Below the pieces are notes generated by a model. The model saw nothing but the letters and a program-made list of their open reading frames with translations. It was not told the origin of the DNA and did not search any database. Shown here in pieces: positions 52,544 to 61,252 of a DNA stretch of 64,000 nucleotides (position 1 is its first letter; every line of letters starts with the position of its first letter). The position numbers were made by a program, and so were the translations under genes. This DNA is from Rubritalea squalenifaciens DSM 18772 (GTDB taxonomy: Bacteria > Verrucomicrobiota > Verrucomicrobiia > Verrucomicrobiales > Akkermansiaceae), in the NCBI RefSeq assembly GCF_900141815.1, contig NZ_FQYR01000004.1, positions 558,001-622,000 on the forward strand, written 5' to 3'.

Positions 52544-53956
52544 ATGCCATTCTTGACTGATAGTCTAGCCGTGGGGGGCTTTGCTGGATTTCTGCTAGGT
52601 GTGTCTACCTATGTGGGGCCAGTCATCGCGATGATCCTAATCTGGCGGTACCTCAAGCTAAAGCCAAGTGGCTTGATGTTATGGTGTGCCACTATCTGGT
52701 TGATGGTGGGTGTGCTGGCTTCCGTTTTCGGTGAGGTGGAGAAGGCCTGGTGGATACTGGCAGGGCTCTGGGCCTTGGTAGCTCTGATCGACGCCATCTG
52801 GATCAAGCTCATCCCCTCAGTCAAAGTGCAGAGAACATTGCCAGGACGTTTTGCTATTGGGGTTGCGGGTGATGTGACTTTGAAGGTCAGTAATTCTTCC
52901 AGGTGGCCACTGTCGGCTCATCTTTACGACGGCTTGCCTGAAGAAGGGGCATGCGAACTCCTGCCTTGGTCTGGAACGCTACCAGGTAAGGGGTACCAAG
53001 AGGTTACTTACCCAGCTACTCTGCATGAAAGGGGAATGGCGACCTTTGATGAAGCTCACGTTCAGGTTAGTTCACCATTCAGATTCTGGGTCAAGCAGCA
53101 ACGGATTGGTGAGAAAGAGCAAAGTCGAGTCTATCCTAACTATGAGCCAGTGATCCGCTTTGCATTACTGACCATGGAGAGTAGTCCCGAGCAGATGGGG
53201 ATTGTGATGAAAAACCGTGTAGGGCTGAGTAAGGATTTTCATCAGCTTCGTGACTACCATTTGGGCGATATGCTCTCTCAGATTGACTGGAAGGCTACAT
53301 CTAAAAGGCTCTCTTTGATTAGCCGCGATTATCAGGAACAACGTGACCAGAACGTGATTCTGGCCATTGATTGTGGTCGTAGGATGAGGGCCATGGATGG
53401 TGAGATGCCACAGTTTGATCATTGCTTGAATGCGATGCTCCTACTGGCATACGTTGCTCTGAGGCAGGGGGACAATGTGGGGATATTAAGTTTTGGAGGT
53501 GAGGAACGCTGGTTGCCGCCGGTGAAGGGTGTCAACTCCATGACCACGATCCTGAACCACCTCTATGACTATCAGACCTCGACTAATCCTAGTGATTACG
53601 CTGAGGCTGTCGAAAAGCTCATGGTGCGTCAAAGAAGGCGTGCACTGGTTGTGGTTCTCTCCAATGTGCGTGGGGAGGATGGTGCTGATTTGATCCAGCC
53701 ACTTCAAATGCTACGTAAACGTCACGTGGTGATGTTGGCGAACTTGAGAGAGAAAGAGGTGGTGGATGCCATGGAGGCTCCAATTGCCACACTCGATGAT
53801 GCGCTCAAATTTGGTGCTACTCAGCGATATCTGGATGACCGAAGACTCGTTCTCAATGAGCTGAATGCGCATGGGATTCAAACTGTGGATACGACTGCTA
53901 AGCAGCTTCCGGTTGCCTTGGCCAACCGCTATCTGGCGACTCGCCAAGAGGTCTAG
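52544..53956 (+). CDS. DUF58 protein with vWA-like fold
   Basis: Protein of 470 aa. Two membrane helices (about 15-35 and 50-80) precede DUF58 with SRVYPNYEP, KDFHQLRDYHLGDMLSQIDWKATSKR and QNVILAIDCGRRM, whose DxGxxM-like sequence starts a vWA-type domain. It is the usual partner of MoxR. Together the operon is a widely conserved, poorly understood envelope system. Confidence 0.94.
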   Translation: MPFLTDSLAVGGFAGFLLGVSTYVGPVIAMILIWRYLKLKPSGLMLWCATIWLMVGVLASVFGEVEKAWWILAGLWALVALIDAIWIKLIPSVKVQRTLPGRFAIGVAGDVTLKVSNSSRWPLSAHLYDGLPEEGACELLPWSGTLPGKGYQEVTYPATLHERGMATFDEAHVQVSSPFRFWVKQQRIGEKEQSRVYPNYEPVIRFALLTMESSPEQMGIVMKNRVGLSKDFHQLRDYHLGDMLSQIDWKATSKRLSLISRDYQEQRDQNVILAIDCGRRMRAMDGEMPQFDHCLNAMLLLAYVALRQGDNVGILSFGGEERWLPPVKGVNSMTTILNHLYDYQTSTNPSDYAEAVEKLMVRQRRRALVVVLSNVRGEDGADLIQPLQMLRKRHVVMLANLREKEVVDAMEAPIATLDDALKFGATQRYLDDRRLVLNELNAHGIQTVDTTAKQLPVALANRYLATRQEV

Positions 53957-54022
53957 AATGGGTGGTGTTGATAATGCCATTTGTCTGAGCTTTTATGCCA
54001 TTCCTATTCGATTGAGGGCTGC

Positions 54023-54039
54023 AAGGTATGCTATACCTT
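54023..54039 (+). promoter_or_regulatory. operator-like inverted repeat before phnW
   Basis: AAGGTAT-GCT-ATACCTT: perfect 7-bp arms with a 3-nt centre, ending 7 bp before the phnW ATG at 54047. The position would block transcription or translation initiation. No similar site was spotted elsewhere in the window. The regulator is unknown. Confidence 0.45.
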
Positions 54040-54046
54040 ACTAGCC

Positions 54047-55195
54047 ATGAGTAATTCGATTGATTCTACTTCCCTAGAGAATCCTTACATTTTGCTGACT
54101 CCGGGGCCACTATCTACTAGTCCAACAGTCAGAGCCACCTTGGTACGTGATTGGTGTACTTGGGACGATGATTACAATCTGGGAGTGGTGACTCCCATTC
54201 GTGAGGGGCTCGTGAACTTGGCATCCTCAATAGCGCCGGAGAAATTCACTTCTATTTTGATGCAGGGAAGTGGAACTTTTTCGGTGGAGAGTATGATTGG
54301 TTCTGTGGTGCCGGAAACAGGTAAACTCCTAGTACTTGCCAATGGGGCTTATGGTGACCGTCTTGCGAAGATTGCCCAGTACCTGAAGATCAATCACATC
54401 GTGCATGACAGTGGGGAACTTGAGAGGCCGGATCTGGAGAAGCTGGAAAAGGCTCTTGATGCGGATGCTGAGATCTCTCACGTAGTGGTCGTGCATAATG
54501 AGACAACCACGGGCATGATGAATCCATTGGAAGATATTGCGCGGCTTGTCAAAAATGCAGGTAGAATTTTTATGGTGGATAGCATGAGCGCTTTCGGCGG
54601 TGTGCCTCTGGACATGGAAGAGCTGCAGATCGACTTTCTCGTCTCCAGTGCGAATAAATGCATACAAGGTGTGCCAGGGTTTGGCTTTATTCTCTGCCGC
54701 ATTTCAGAGCTTGAGAAAACGCAAGGCATAGCGCGTTCACTCAGTCTCGACCTTTATGCTCAGTGGCGAGGGATGGAGGATGGACATGGAAAGTGGAGAT
54801 TTACCAGTCCGACTCATGTGACCCGAGCCTTCTATCAGGCGATGATGGAACTTGAGGAAGAGGGCGGAGTTGCTGCCCGGTATAAGCGCTATTGTGAGAA
54901 CCAACGCAGGCTGGTGACTGGCATGGAGAGGCTTGGCTTCCGCTGTGTACTGCCGGAGGCCTATCAAGGTCCGATCATCACTGGATTCCATGAGCCTGAT
55001 GATGAAACGTATACCTTCCAGAAGTTTTACGATCTTCTCAAAGAGAAGGGCTTTGTGATCTATCCTGGTAAGGTGACGGGTATCGATTCCTTCCGTATAG
55101 GCACGATCGGTCACGTCTTCCCAGAGGATATTGACCGCTTGATCGAGGCAGTTTCTGAATCCATGTACTGGACGAAGTCTGGCGCAGCGCTCTAA
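54047..55195 (+). CDS. phnW: 2-aminoethylphosphonate--pyruvate transaminase
   Basis: PLP enzyme of 382 aa from the ATG at 54047; an earlier in-frame ATG (53981) would read through the operator. It carries PhnW hallmarks in order: LLTPGPLS, VRDWCTWDDDYN, LMQGSGTFSVESM, HNETTTG, DSMSAFGGVPLD, SSANKCIQGVPGFGF (Lys204, PLP) and SLSLDLYAQWRGMEDGHGKWRFTSPTHV. It converts 2-aminoethylphosphonate and pyruvate to phosphonoacetaldehyde and alanine in the cytoplasm. Neither phnX nor phnY/phnA lies in the window. Followed after 25 bp by a flavo-folate enzyme on the same strand. Confidence 0.93.
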   Translation: MSNSIDSTSLENPYILLTPGPLSTSPTVRATLVRDWCTWDDDYNLGVVTPIREGLVNLASSIAPEKFTSILMQGSGTFSVESMIGSVVPETGKLLVLANGAYGDRLAKIAQYLKINHIVHDSGELERPDLEKLEKALDADAEISHVVVVHNETTTGMMNPLEDIARLVKNAGRIFMVDSMSAFGGVPLDMEELQIDFLVSSANKCIQGVPGFGFILCRISELEKTQGIARSLSLDLYAQWRGMEDGHGKWRFTSPTHVTRAFYQAMMELEEEGGVAARYKRYCENQRRLVTGMERLGFRCVLPEAYQGPIITGFHEPDDETYTFQKFYDLLKEKGFVIYPGKVTGIDSFRIGTIGHVFPEDIDRLIEAVSESMYWTKSGAAL

Positions 55196-55220
55196 CTGAA
55201 CATTTATATCTCAGGGTCAA

Positions 55221-57740
55221 ATGGTTCAGACATTGTTTGATAACACGCCGGTCAAAGCCAATTTTGAAGTTCCCGAGAGTGACCTTCCGAAGTCCGCTCG
55301 AGTGGTTATTGTGGGGGGAGGGATCGCGGGAGCTTCAATGGCTTATTTATTGGCGAAGCAAGGCTGGTCGGATATTGTCTTGCTAGAGCAAAGCAAATTG
55401 GCTTCGGGTACTACTTGGCATTCAGCCGGGCAGGTGGGGCAGCTACGGGCGAGTTCTGCCCAGACTAAGGTGAACAAAGCCTCGGTGGAGATTTTTTCAT
55501 CGTTGAAAGAGGATACAGGTCATGACCCCGGCTGGTTGCAGTGCGGCGGTTTACAGCTCGCGTCATGTGATGAACGCATGAATCAGCTGCAGCGTAATGC
55601 CGCGATGGCAGATGTCTTCGGGGTGGAAGCCCAGATGATTTCGGCTGAAGAGTGTCAGCAATACTGGTCCATGCTCAATACAGGTGACTTAAAGGGGGGG
55701 ATCTATCTGCCGGGAGACGGTAGAGTGCTTCCAGGAGAATGTGTTATATCATTGGCTAAAGGAGCCCTTCAGCGAGGTGTTAAGATCATTGAAGGCGTGG
55801 AAGTTTCGTCTTTGCTTTATGAGGATAAAGGTTCCGGGGTTAAACGCATCACAGGCGTATGTACGAACAAAGGTGAGGTGAAAGCTGAGTGGGTGGTGCT
55901 CGCTGGCAATATGTGGATGAGGCAGTTGGCGATGACTATCGGTGTCGATGTGCCGCTTTATCCCTGCGAGCACCACTATGTGATCACCAAGCCTATCGAG
56001 GGAGTGACAAGGAACAGTCCTTGTACGCGCGACCCCAATGCTGGTCTGTACTTCCGTGCTCTTGATGATGGCGGATTGAAATTAGGCGCCTTCAAGAAAA
56101 GGTCAAAGCCCTGGCAGGTGGGAGACAAGGTGCCGAGCCAGTTTGCTTTTGATTTGTTAGAGCCAGATTGGCCTGATTTTGAGGAGCCGTTTGCTGACCA
56201 CATGCATCGCCTCAAGGGGATTTCCAGAGAGGATGTCGTGAAGTTTGTGAATGGCCCCGAGGCGTTTACAGCGGATAATAATTTTATCATGGGTGAGCCA
56301 TTCGGTACTGAGGGACTTTTTGTCTTGGGTGGCTGGAACTCTGCGGGGATTGCCTGTTCTGCCGGTGCCGCCAAGTATGCAGTCGAGTGGATCGAGAATG
56401 GCGGAATGACCATGGATCTGGGGAGTGTGGATATCAGGCGCTTCATGCCGTTCCAGAACGGGAGAAAATATCTTCAGGAACGTGTGAGCGAAGTCCTGGG
56501 CCTCCACTATCAGATGGCATGGCCTGGTCGTCAGATGGAAACGGCGAGAAACGTACGCCATAGTGCCTTTTATGAGAAGCATAAGTCCCTGAATGCCTGC
56601 TTTGGTGAGACTGCAGGCTGGGAGAGGCCATTATTCTATGCTCCAGTGGATGAGAAAGCGGAGATTGAGTATTCTTTCTTACGCCAGAACTGGCAGAAGT
56701 GGACCGCGGAAGAGGTTAAATCCTGTCGTGAGAGTGTAGCATTGTTAGACCAATCGACCTTTGCCAAGTATCTATTCCAAGGCAGGGATGTGGTTGGGAT
56801 TCTTCAGTGGCTTTGTGGTGCCAATGTTGATGTCGAAGTCTGTAAGACGGTGTATACGGGGATGTTCAATGAGCGGGGGACCTTTGAGAGTGACCTGACA
56901 TTGGTTCGTCTTGCTGAAGATTCATATTACATCGTCACCGCTACGGGACAGCAGCGCAAAGACTTCGATTGGATCACACGGCATATTCCTGAGGGTTCTC
57001 AGGCTCAGCTGACGGATGTCACCGAGCAATGGAGTGTGGTGTCAGTGATGGGGCCGAACAGCCGAAAGGTCTTGGAAAGGCTGAGTACAGCGGATTTTAG
57101 CAATGAGGCATTTCCATTTGGTGTCTCCCGAGAGATTCATGTTGGTATTCATCAGGTGAGGGCGATTCGTCTCACTTACGTTGGTGAGCTAGGTTGGGAA
57201 TTACACGTGCCAGTGGCCCAGGCATCGTATGTCTGGGACGAGCTCATGCAAGCTGGCCGGGAATTCGGCATAAAGCCTGCCGGGAATAATGCGATCAGTA
57301 CCATGCGCATAGAAAAAGCGTACCGTGCATATGGCCATGAACTCTCACCAGATGAGACCCCACTGATGGCAGGACTGAGCTTTGCGATCGACTGGGATAC
57401 GGATTTCTTGGGGAAAGAGGCTTTGCTGCAAGCGAAGGAAAAGGAGCTCAGCAAGCGCTTGGTGAACTTTGTCCTGGATGATGATAGTGCAGTGCTTTGG
57501 GGGAATGAGCCGATTTATTGGGGTGAGCACTTGGTGGGCTACACTACGAGTGCTGCCTATAGCCCCACCCTAGGACGTTCTATCGCCATGGGCTACGTGA
57601 GTCATCCTCAGGGCTCTGCGATCAAGGCGTCTGATCTGAAGGGTGCTGATTTTAGTATTCTCAATTTAGGGGTGAAATACCCAGCAAAGGCATCACTTTC
57701 ACCCGCATACGACCCCAAGAGACTTAAGGTGCTTGGTTAG
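55221..57740 (+). CDS. dimethylglycine/sarcosine dehydrogenase-like FAD and folate enzyme
   Basis: Protein of 839 aa. The N-terminal DAO domain has the FAD motif VGGGIAGA (31-38) and TTWHSAGQ with His67 in the position where DMGDH and related enzymes bind FAD covalently. A linking FAO-type domain (about 370-425) is followed by a GcvT (aminomethyltransferase) fold (about 430-835) that in this family takes the methyl carbon onto tetrahydrofolate (LGWELHVP, GNNAISTMRIEKAYRAYGHEL). It likely oxidises an N-methylated amine. The 25-bp gap after phnW suggests an N-methylated aminoethylphosphonate; dimethylglycine or sarcosine remains possible. Its 3' end overlaps convergent modC by 17 bp. Confidence 0.88.
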   Translation: MVQTLFDNTPVKANFEVPESDLPKSARVVIVGGGIAGASMAYLLAKQGWSDIVLLEQSKLASGTTWHSAGQVGQLRASSAQTKVNKASVEIFSSLKEDTGHDPGWLQCGGLQLASCDERMNQLQRNAAMADVFGVEAQMISAEECQQYWSMLNTGDLKGGIYLPGDGRVLPGECVISLAKGALQRGVKIIEGVEVSSLLYEDKGSGVKRITGVCTNKGEVKAEWVVLAGNMWMRQLAMTIGVDVPLYPCEHHYVITKPIEGVTRNSPCTRDPNAGLYFRALDDGGLKLGAFKKRSKPWQVGDKVPSQFAFDLLEPDWPDFEEPFADHMHRLKGISREDVVKFVNGPEAFTADNNFIMGEPFGTEGLFVLGGWNSAGIACSAGAAKYAVEWIENGGMTMDLGSVDIRRFMPFQNGRKYLQERVSEVLGLHYQMAWPGRQMETARNVRHSAFYEKHKSLNACFGETAGWERPLFYAPVDEKAEIEYSFLRQNWQKWTAEEVKSCRESVALLDQSTFAKYLFQGRDVVGILQWLCGANVDVEVCKTVYTGMFNERGTFESDLTLVRLAEDSYYIVTATGQQRKDFDWITRHIPEGSQAQLTDVTEQWSVVSVMGPNSRKVLERLSTADFSNEAFPFGVSREIHVGIHQVRAIRLTYVGELGWELHVPVAQASYVWDELMQAGREFGIKPAGNNAISTMRIEKAYRAYGHELSPDETPLMAGLSFAIDWDTDFLGKEALLQAKEKELSKRLVNFVLDDDSAVLWGNEPIYWGEHLVGYTTSAAYSPTLGRSIAMGYVSHPQGSAIKASDLKGADFSILNLGVKYPAKASLSPAYDPKRLKVLG

Positions 57741-58365
57741 GTTGTAGGTCGCCCAGCTTGATGACTTTGTCTGAGAGCTGGGTGGCCTCTTTCATGCTGT
57801 GAGTGATGTGGAGAGCTGTGATGCCTTCGTTCTGAATAGAGTCTTTGAGTAGGCTTAGTATTTCGTCGTGGGTGTCATCATCTAGTCCAGTCAGGGCTTC
57901 GTCCAGGCAAAGCAGTGCGGGGCGTGTAGCCAAGGCCCTGCCAAGAGCGACGCGTTTTGCTTCTCCTCCAGATAAGTTGGAGGGATAGCGGTCTAGCAGA
58001 TGACTGATGGACATGCCTTCGGCCAGATGGTTTATTCTCTGGTCAATTTCAGATTGGTTCCACTTCTGGATGCTAGGGCCAAATGCCAGATGCTCTCTCA
58101 CTGTGAGATGCGGAAACAAGGCATTGTCTTGAGGGACAATGGAGAGCTTCCTTTCTGATGGTCTCAGGTGAGTGATGTCCTGGTTATTCAGGAGAATGGT
58201 GCCTGAAGTGATTTTTCGCAGACCGCAAATGGCCTCCATGATGGTAGTCTTACCTGAACCGCTGGGACCCATCAGTGAGGTGCAGGTGCCGGATTCTACG
58301 GTGAAGGAGATATCCTTCAATTTGAACTGACCGGATTCGATGCTGATGCTTTCGATGCTTAACAT
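57724..58365 (-). CDS. modC: ABC transporter ATPase, molybdate-type
   Basis: Protein of 213 aa with Walker A GPSGSGKT (33-40), signature LSGGEAKRVALGRALA, Walker B LLCLDEALTGLDDD and switch His in ITHS. It is shorter than ModC proteins with the C-terminal molybdate-binding TOBE domain, which is missing here. Assignment to molybdate comes mainly from its partners. Third gene of modABC; 9 bp after modB. Overlaps the 3' end of the convergent flavo-folate gene. Confidence 0.85.
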   Translation of the reverse strand: MLSIESISIESGQFKLKDISFTVESGTCTSLMGPSGSGKTTIMEAICGLRKITSGTILLNNQDITHLRPSERKLSIVPQDNALFPHLTVREHLAFGPSIQKWNQSEIDQRINHLAEGMSISHLLDRYPSNLSGGEAKRVALGRALATRPALLCLDEALTGLDDDTHDEILSLLKDSIQNEGITALHITHSMKEATQLSDKVIKLGDLQPNQAP

Positions 58366-58374
58366 AGTCTGAGG

Positions 58375-59199
58375 TCAGTTGTTAGAGGTTCGGCTGCCAA
58401 GGAAGCGAAGCAAGGAAATAGTGCTGAGAGACAAAAGGATGAGAACTAAGGATATGGCTGCGGCGCCAGGGAGGTTACCCGTATTGATCTCTAGGAAAAT
58501 GGAGGTAGAGAGGACTTCGGTTTTGCCGCGCGTGGCTCCTGCAAAAATCAGGATGGGGCCGAACTCGCCCAGCGCTCGTGCCCAGGCTAGGAGACCAGCT
58601 GCCAGGATGCCGGGTTGCGCTTGGGGTAGACAGATTTTCCAGAATGCCTGAAAGCGATTGCAGCCAAGGGTGAGTGCTATGTGTTCAGTTCGCTCGGGTA
58701 GTTGGTCAAAAGTGACTTTCAAGCTTCGGGTGGCGAAGGCGGTAATGATGGTGAACTGAGCGAGTATGATGGCAGGGACGTGGAAGGTGACCGCTGTTCC
58801 TTGGCCGTTCAGCAGCCTCTCGAGCGAGTTCTCCGAGGATGGAAGGCTGTTAAACAAAATCAGCAGCGAGAGTCCTACGACGATCGGTGGAAGTACGATC
58901 GGTATATCAAGCAGCGTGTCGATCACGCTGCGGCCCCGGAATCTGAAGCGTGACAGTGAGTACGACAAGGGCACCGATACAAAGAGAGCAAGGATGCTGG
59001 ACGCCGTGCAGGTCAGGAAGGTGAGTTTTAGGGACTGAAGAATCGCTGGGCTTTGCAATGTCTCGGTGAACGTTTCCCAAGTCAGAAAGCTAGCGCAGGC
59101 TAGCACCAGCAAGGTGAGGAGCGCTACATAGGCGCCACCAATCAGCGAGATGCTGCCGTAGAAAGGAAGGTCGGATCGAGTTGGCTTGAGGTGCTTCAT
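58375..59199 (-). CDS. modB: ABC transporter permease, molybdate-type
   Basis: Protein of 274 aa with about six helices. The EAA motif region ALGCNRFQAFWKICLPQAQPGILAAGLLAWARALGEFGPILIFAG matches ModB/CysT-type permeases, including the ARALGEFG block. Starts 3 bp after modA and 9 bp before modC. Sulfate, tungstate or molybdate permeases look alike. Confidence 0.9.
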   Translation of the reverse strand: MKHLKPTRSDLPFYGSISLIGGAYVALLTLLVLACASFLTWETFTETLQSPAILQSLKLTFLTCTASSILALFVSVPLSYSLSRFRFRGRSVIDTLLDIPIVLPPIVVGLSLLILFNSLPSSENSLERLLNGQGTAVTFHVPAIILAQFTIITAFATRSLKVTFDQLPERTEHIALTLGCNRFQAFWKICLPQAQPGILAAGLLAWARALGEFGPILIFAGATRGKTEVLSTSIFLEINTGNLPGAAAISLVLILLSLSTISLLRFLGSRTSNN

Positions 59200-59202
59200 G
59201 AG

Positions 59203-59973
59203 TTAGTCGGCTGCTACGGAGCCGAAGCCGTATTTCCTGAAGGTTTGTTTACTGCTCTCCTCTTCTGTGAGGTAGCTGACAAACTGTCTGGCGAGCTTCA
59301 CTTGTGTGGAGGATTTGAGGATAGCAATCGAAGTGGTCTGTGGTTTGTTCGCAAAAAGCGGGAGAGGGATGATCTTGAGTTCCTTGTTCTGAAGGGCTAC
59401 TGCATCCCAGGCGATGGTGGCATCTACGGCTCCGAGAGAGACATCCTCTACGGTGTTATTCACGGTGGGTTTGATGACGGTGATGTTTTTCTCAATGGCT
59501 GCCCAGTCTTCCGAGTCATGCAGAACCTGTCGCGTGAATTTTCCGATGGCGGCATTCTCCACCGCAAAGGATAGTCGGATGTCCTCACGTTTTAGATCGT
59601 CCAGTGCGAGGATGTTGTGTTCTTCACCACGTAAGACGAGAACTGCGGTCATGCTGCTGGTGGGGTGTGTCGCGGTAATCAAGTGTGAGGCTTGGTCCAG
59701 ATAATCAGCGGTCGCAGGGAGATAGAGGTCACCGCCACTCAGCTGAAGTTGGCTGAGCAAGGCTCCAGAGCCATTAAACACGAGCCTGATCGTGATGTCA
59801 TGCTCGGCTTCGAATCGTTCAGCGATCTCAGTCATCGGGGATCGAAGGCTAGCCGCGCAGTAGACTGTGAGACTCGGCTTGTTCTGGCTGGATTCCAGCG
59901 ATGGCCAAAGGGCCCAGAGACAGGCTGCGAGTACCGTCAGAAGAACAGCAACGATTGGGAAAGGTGATTTCAT
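59203..59973 (-). CDS. modA: molybdate-binding periplasmic protein
   Basis: Protein of 256 aa. The leader ends in a possible lipobox (LAAC, Cys18), though hydrophobic residues continue after it, so either a lipoprotein or signal peptidase I site is possible. The mature part has the ModA layout: YCAASLRSPMTEIAERFE, FNGSGALLSQLQLSGGDLYLPA and later SLGAVDATIAWD. The usual DVF(I/A)SAD block is altered to LYLPATADY. First gene of modABC; divergent from the GntR regulator. Confidence 0.9.
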   Translation of the reverse strand: MKSPFPIVAVLLTVLAACLWALWPSLESSQNKPSLTVYCAASLRSPMTEIAERFEAEHDITIRLVFNGSGALLSQLQLSGGDLYLPATADYLDQASHLITATHPTSSMTAVLVLRGEEHNILALDDLKREDIRLSFAVENAAIGKFTRQVLHDSEDWAAIEKNITVIKPTVNNTVEDVSLGAVDATIAWDAVALQNKELKIIPLPLFANKPQTTSIAILKSSTQVKLARQFVSYLTEEESSKQTFRKYGFGSVAAD

Positions 59974-60010
59974 TTCTTGGGGCGTATCGTCTCTGCTTAG
60001 CTAAGACTTG

Positions 60011-60071
60011 TCGAGACGCGGCTGAGCCTTACAGTCTCGATTTACACACGCAAGCATGTGATAATGATCAC
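60011..60071. promoter_or_regulatory. inverted repeats in the modA/GntR divergent region
   Basis: Two repeats: TCGAGAC (60011-60017) / GTCTCGA (60034-60040) and GTGAT-AATG-ATCAC (60058-60071). The second lies 15 bp before the regulator start at 60087 and may be an autoregulatory site. No promoter boxes fixed. Confidence 0.3.
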
Positions 60072-60086
60072 TCGGAAAGAGTATTT

Positions 60087-61169
60087 ATGGCTAAACTGAA
60101 CAAAAAGTCCCTACCGCAGCAAGTGGCCGATGCCTTGGAGCAAGACATCATCAAAGGTGTCTGGAAGGGGACTTTGCCCGGTTATCGTGTATTGCTGGCC
60201 AGATATGAGGTGAGTAAGGTGACCTGTGTGCGCGCTATTTCTCTGCTTGAGCGCAAAGGGGTGGTGGGTAAGGCTGAACCGAGAAAAAAAAGAGCTATTC
60301 TGGTGACTCCAGAAGTCAGTCAGTCAAAGACTGACCTGGGTACCTTACTGATCATTGTCGACATTTCTGAGGCCTACATTGTCGAGAGCCAGGACAATAT
60401 ACGGATTGCTTCCCACGTTTGGAGGGAAAGAGGTGGGCATGTGGTTGTGAAGGAGGTGGATCTGACTCGGAATCGTGCTCCGAACGATTTGATGAAACGG
60501 TGGGCTTCAGAGAACCCGGTTTCAGCTGTTTTCATGATCATGCCGCCCAGAGAGTGGGTGCTAGCTGCCTATGAGACAGGAATCCCCATATTCCGGATAG
60601 GCGGTTGGCTGGGGGAAGGGGATGTCAAAGGTACGATACTTGCTTATCTTGCGACTGACGTATGGGGGGATACACTAGCCTATCTCAGGTCTATGGGGCA
60701 CGAGAGAATACTTGTACCTTGGAAGTTTTCTAACAAATTCGTCTGGCAGGGAGTGCTTGATGCATACCGTGCGAGCCACTCAGACTGTTTGAGTCCGCAG
60801 GAAATAGAGGCACTGGTACCCTTAGTGGATCATAGAAATGCGGAAGATTGGCACCAGTGCTGGTCAGGCTTGCTGACACGTACTCAGCCGACAGCTGTGG
60901 CGATCACCAAGCCATTGGAGGCGATCTCACTCATGATGTTTTGTGCCAAAGCGGGTATCAAGGTGCCAGATCACTTATCGATCCTGCTGGTCAACCCATC
61001 AGACCTGTCCTTATGGATTTCACCACGTCTGACTTCTATGGAAGAGGAGCGTAACTTTTCCAGTGGAGCATTCGCGAAGTGGGTGGACGGAGGTCTCTTG
61101 GAAAAAGGGTTGATTTCGGTTCCCAAGATTTTGGTGGAGGGTGAATCGGTTAAAAATTTGAGTTCTTAA
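60087..61169 (+). CDS. GntR-type regulator with LacI-like sensor domain
   Basis: Protein of 360 aa from the ATG at 60087 (MAKLNKKSLPQQ); the frame to 59901 has no pattern. A GntR winged helix (about 1-75; LPQQVADALEQDIIKGVW, LLARYEVSKVTCVRAISLLERKGVV) precedes a periplasmic-binding-like sensor (about 85-355) as in AraR-type sugar regulators: LGTLLIIVDIS, AYLATDVWGDTLAYLRSMGHERI. Position beside a sulfatase and a LacI regulator suggests a sugar-responsive role. Divergent from modABC. Ligand unknown. Confidence 0.87.
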   Translation: MAKLNKKSLPQQVADALEQDIIKGVWKGTLPGYRVLLARYEVSKVTCVRAISLLERKGVVGKAEPRKKRAILVTPEVSQSKTDLGTLLIIVDISEAYIVESQDNIRIASHVWRERGGHVVVKEVDLTRNRAPNDLMKRWASENPVSAVFMIMPPREWVLAAYETGIPIFRIGGWLGEGDVKGTILAYLATDVWGDTLAYLRSMGHERILVPWKFSNKFVWQGVLDAYRASHSDCLSPQEIEALVPLVDHRNAEDWHQCWSGLLTRTQPTAVAITKPLEAISLMMFCAKAGIKVPDHLSILLVNPSDLSLWISPRLTSMEEERNFSSGAFAKWVDGGLLEKGLISVPKILVEGESVKNLSS

Positions 61170-61173
61170 CGAT

Positions 61174-61204
61174 CAAAAAAAGCCGCCCCCCTGAGGGTGC
61201 GGCT
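61174..61204 (-). terminator. terminator of the minus-strand sulfatase gene
   Basis: Stem AGCCGC (61181-61186) / GCGGCT (61199-61204), with CCC/GGG inside, followed on the minus strand by seven Ts (A61174-61180), 50 bp after the sulfatase stop. The plus strand has no T run, so it serves only the minus strand. Confidence 0.88.
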
Positions 61205-61252
61205 AAGTCATGCAATTTGGATTTCGAACTGTTTGTGTCAGTTCCTCTGGGG

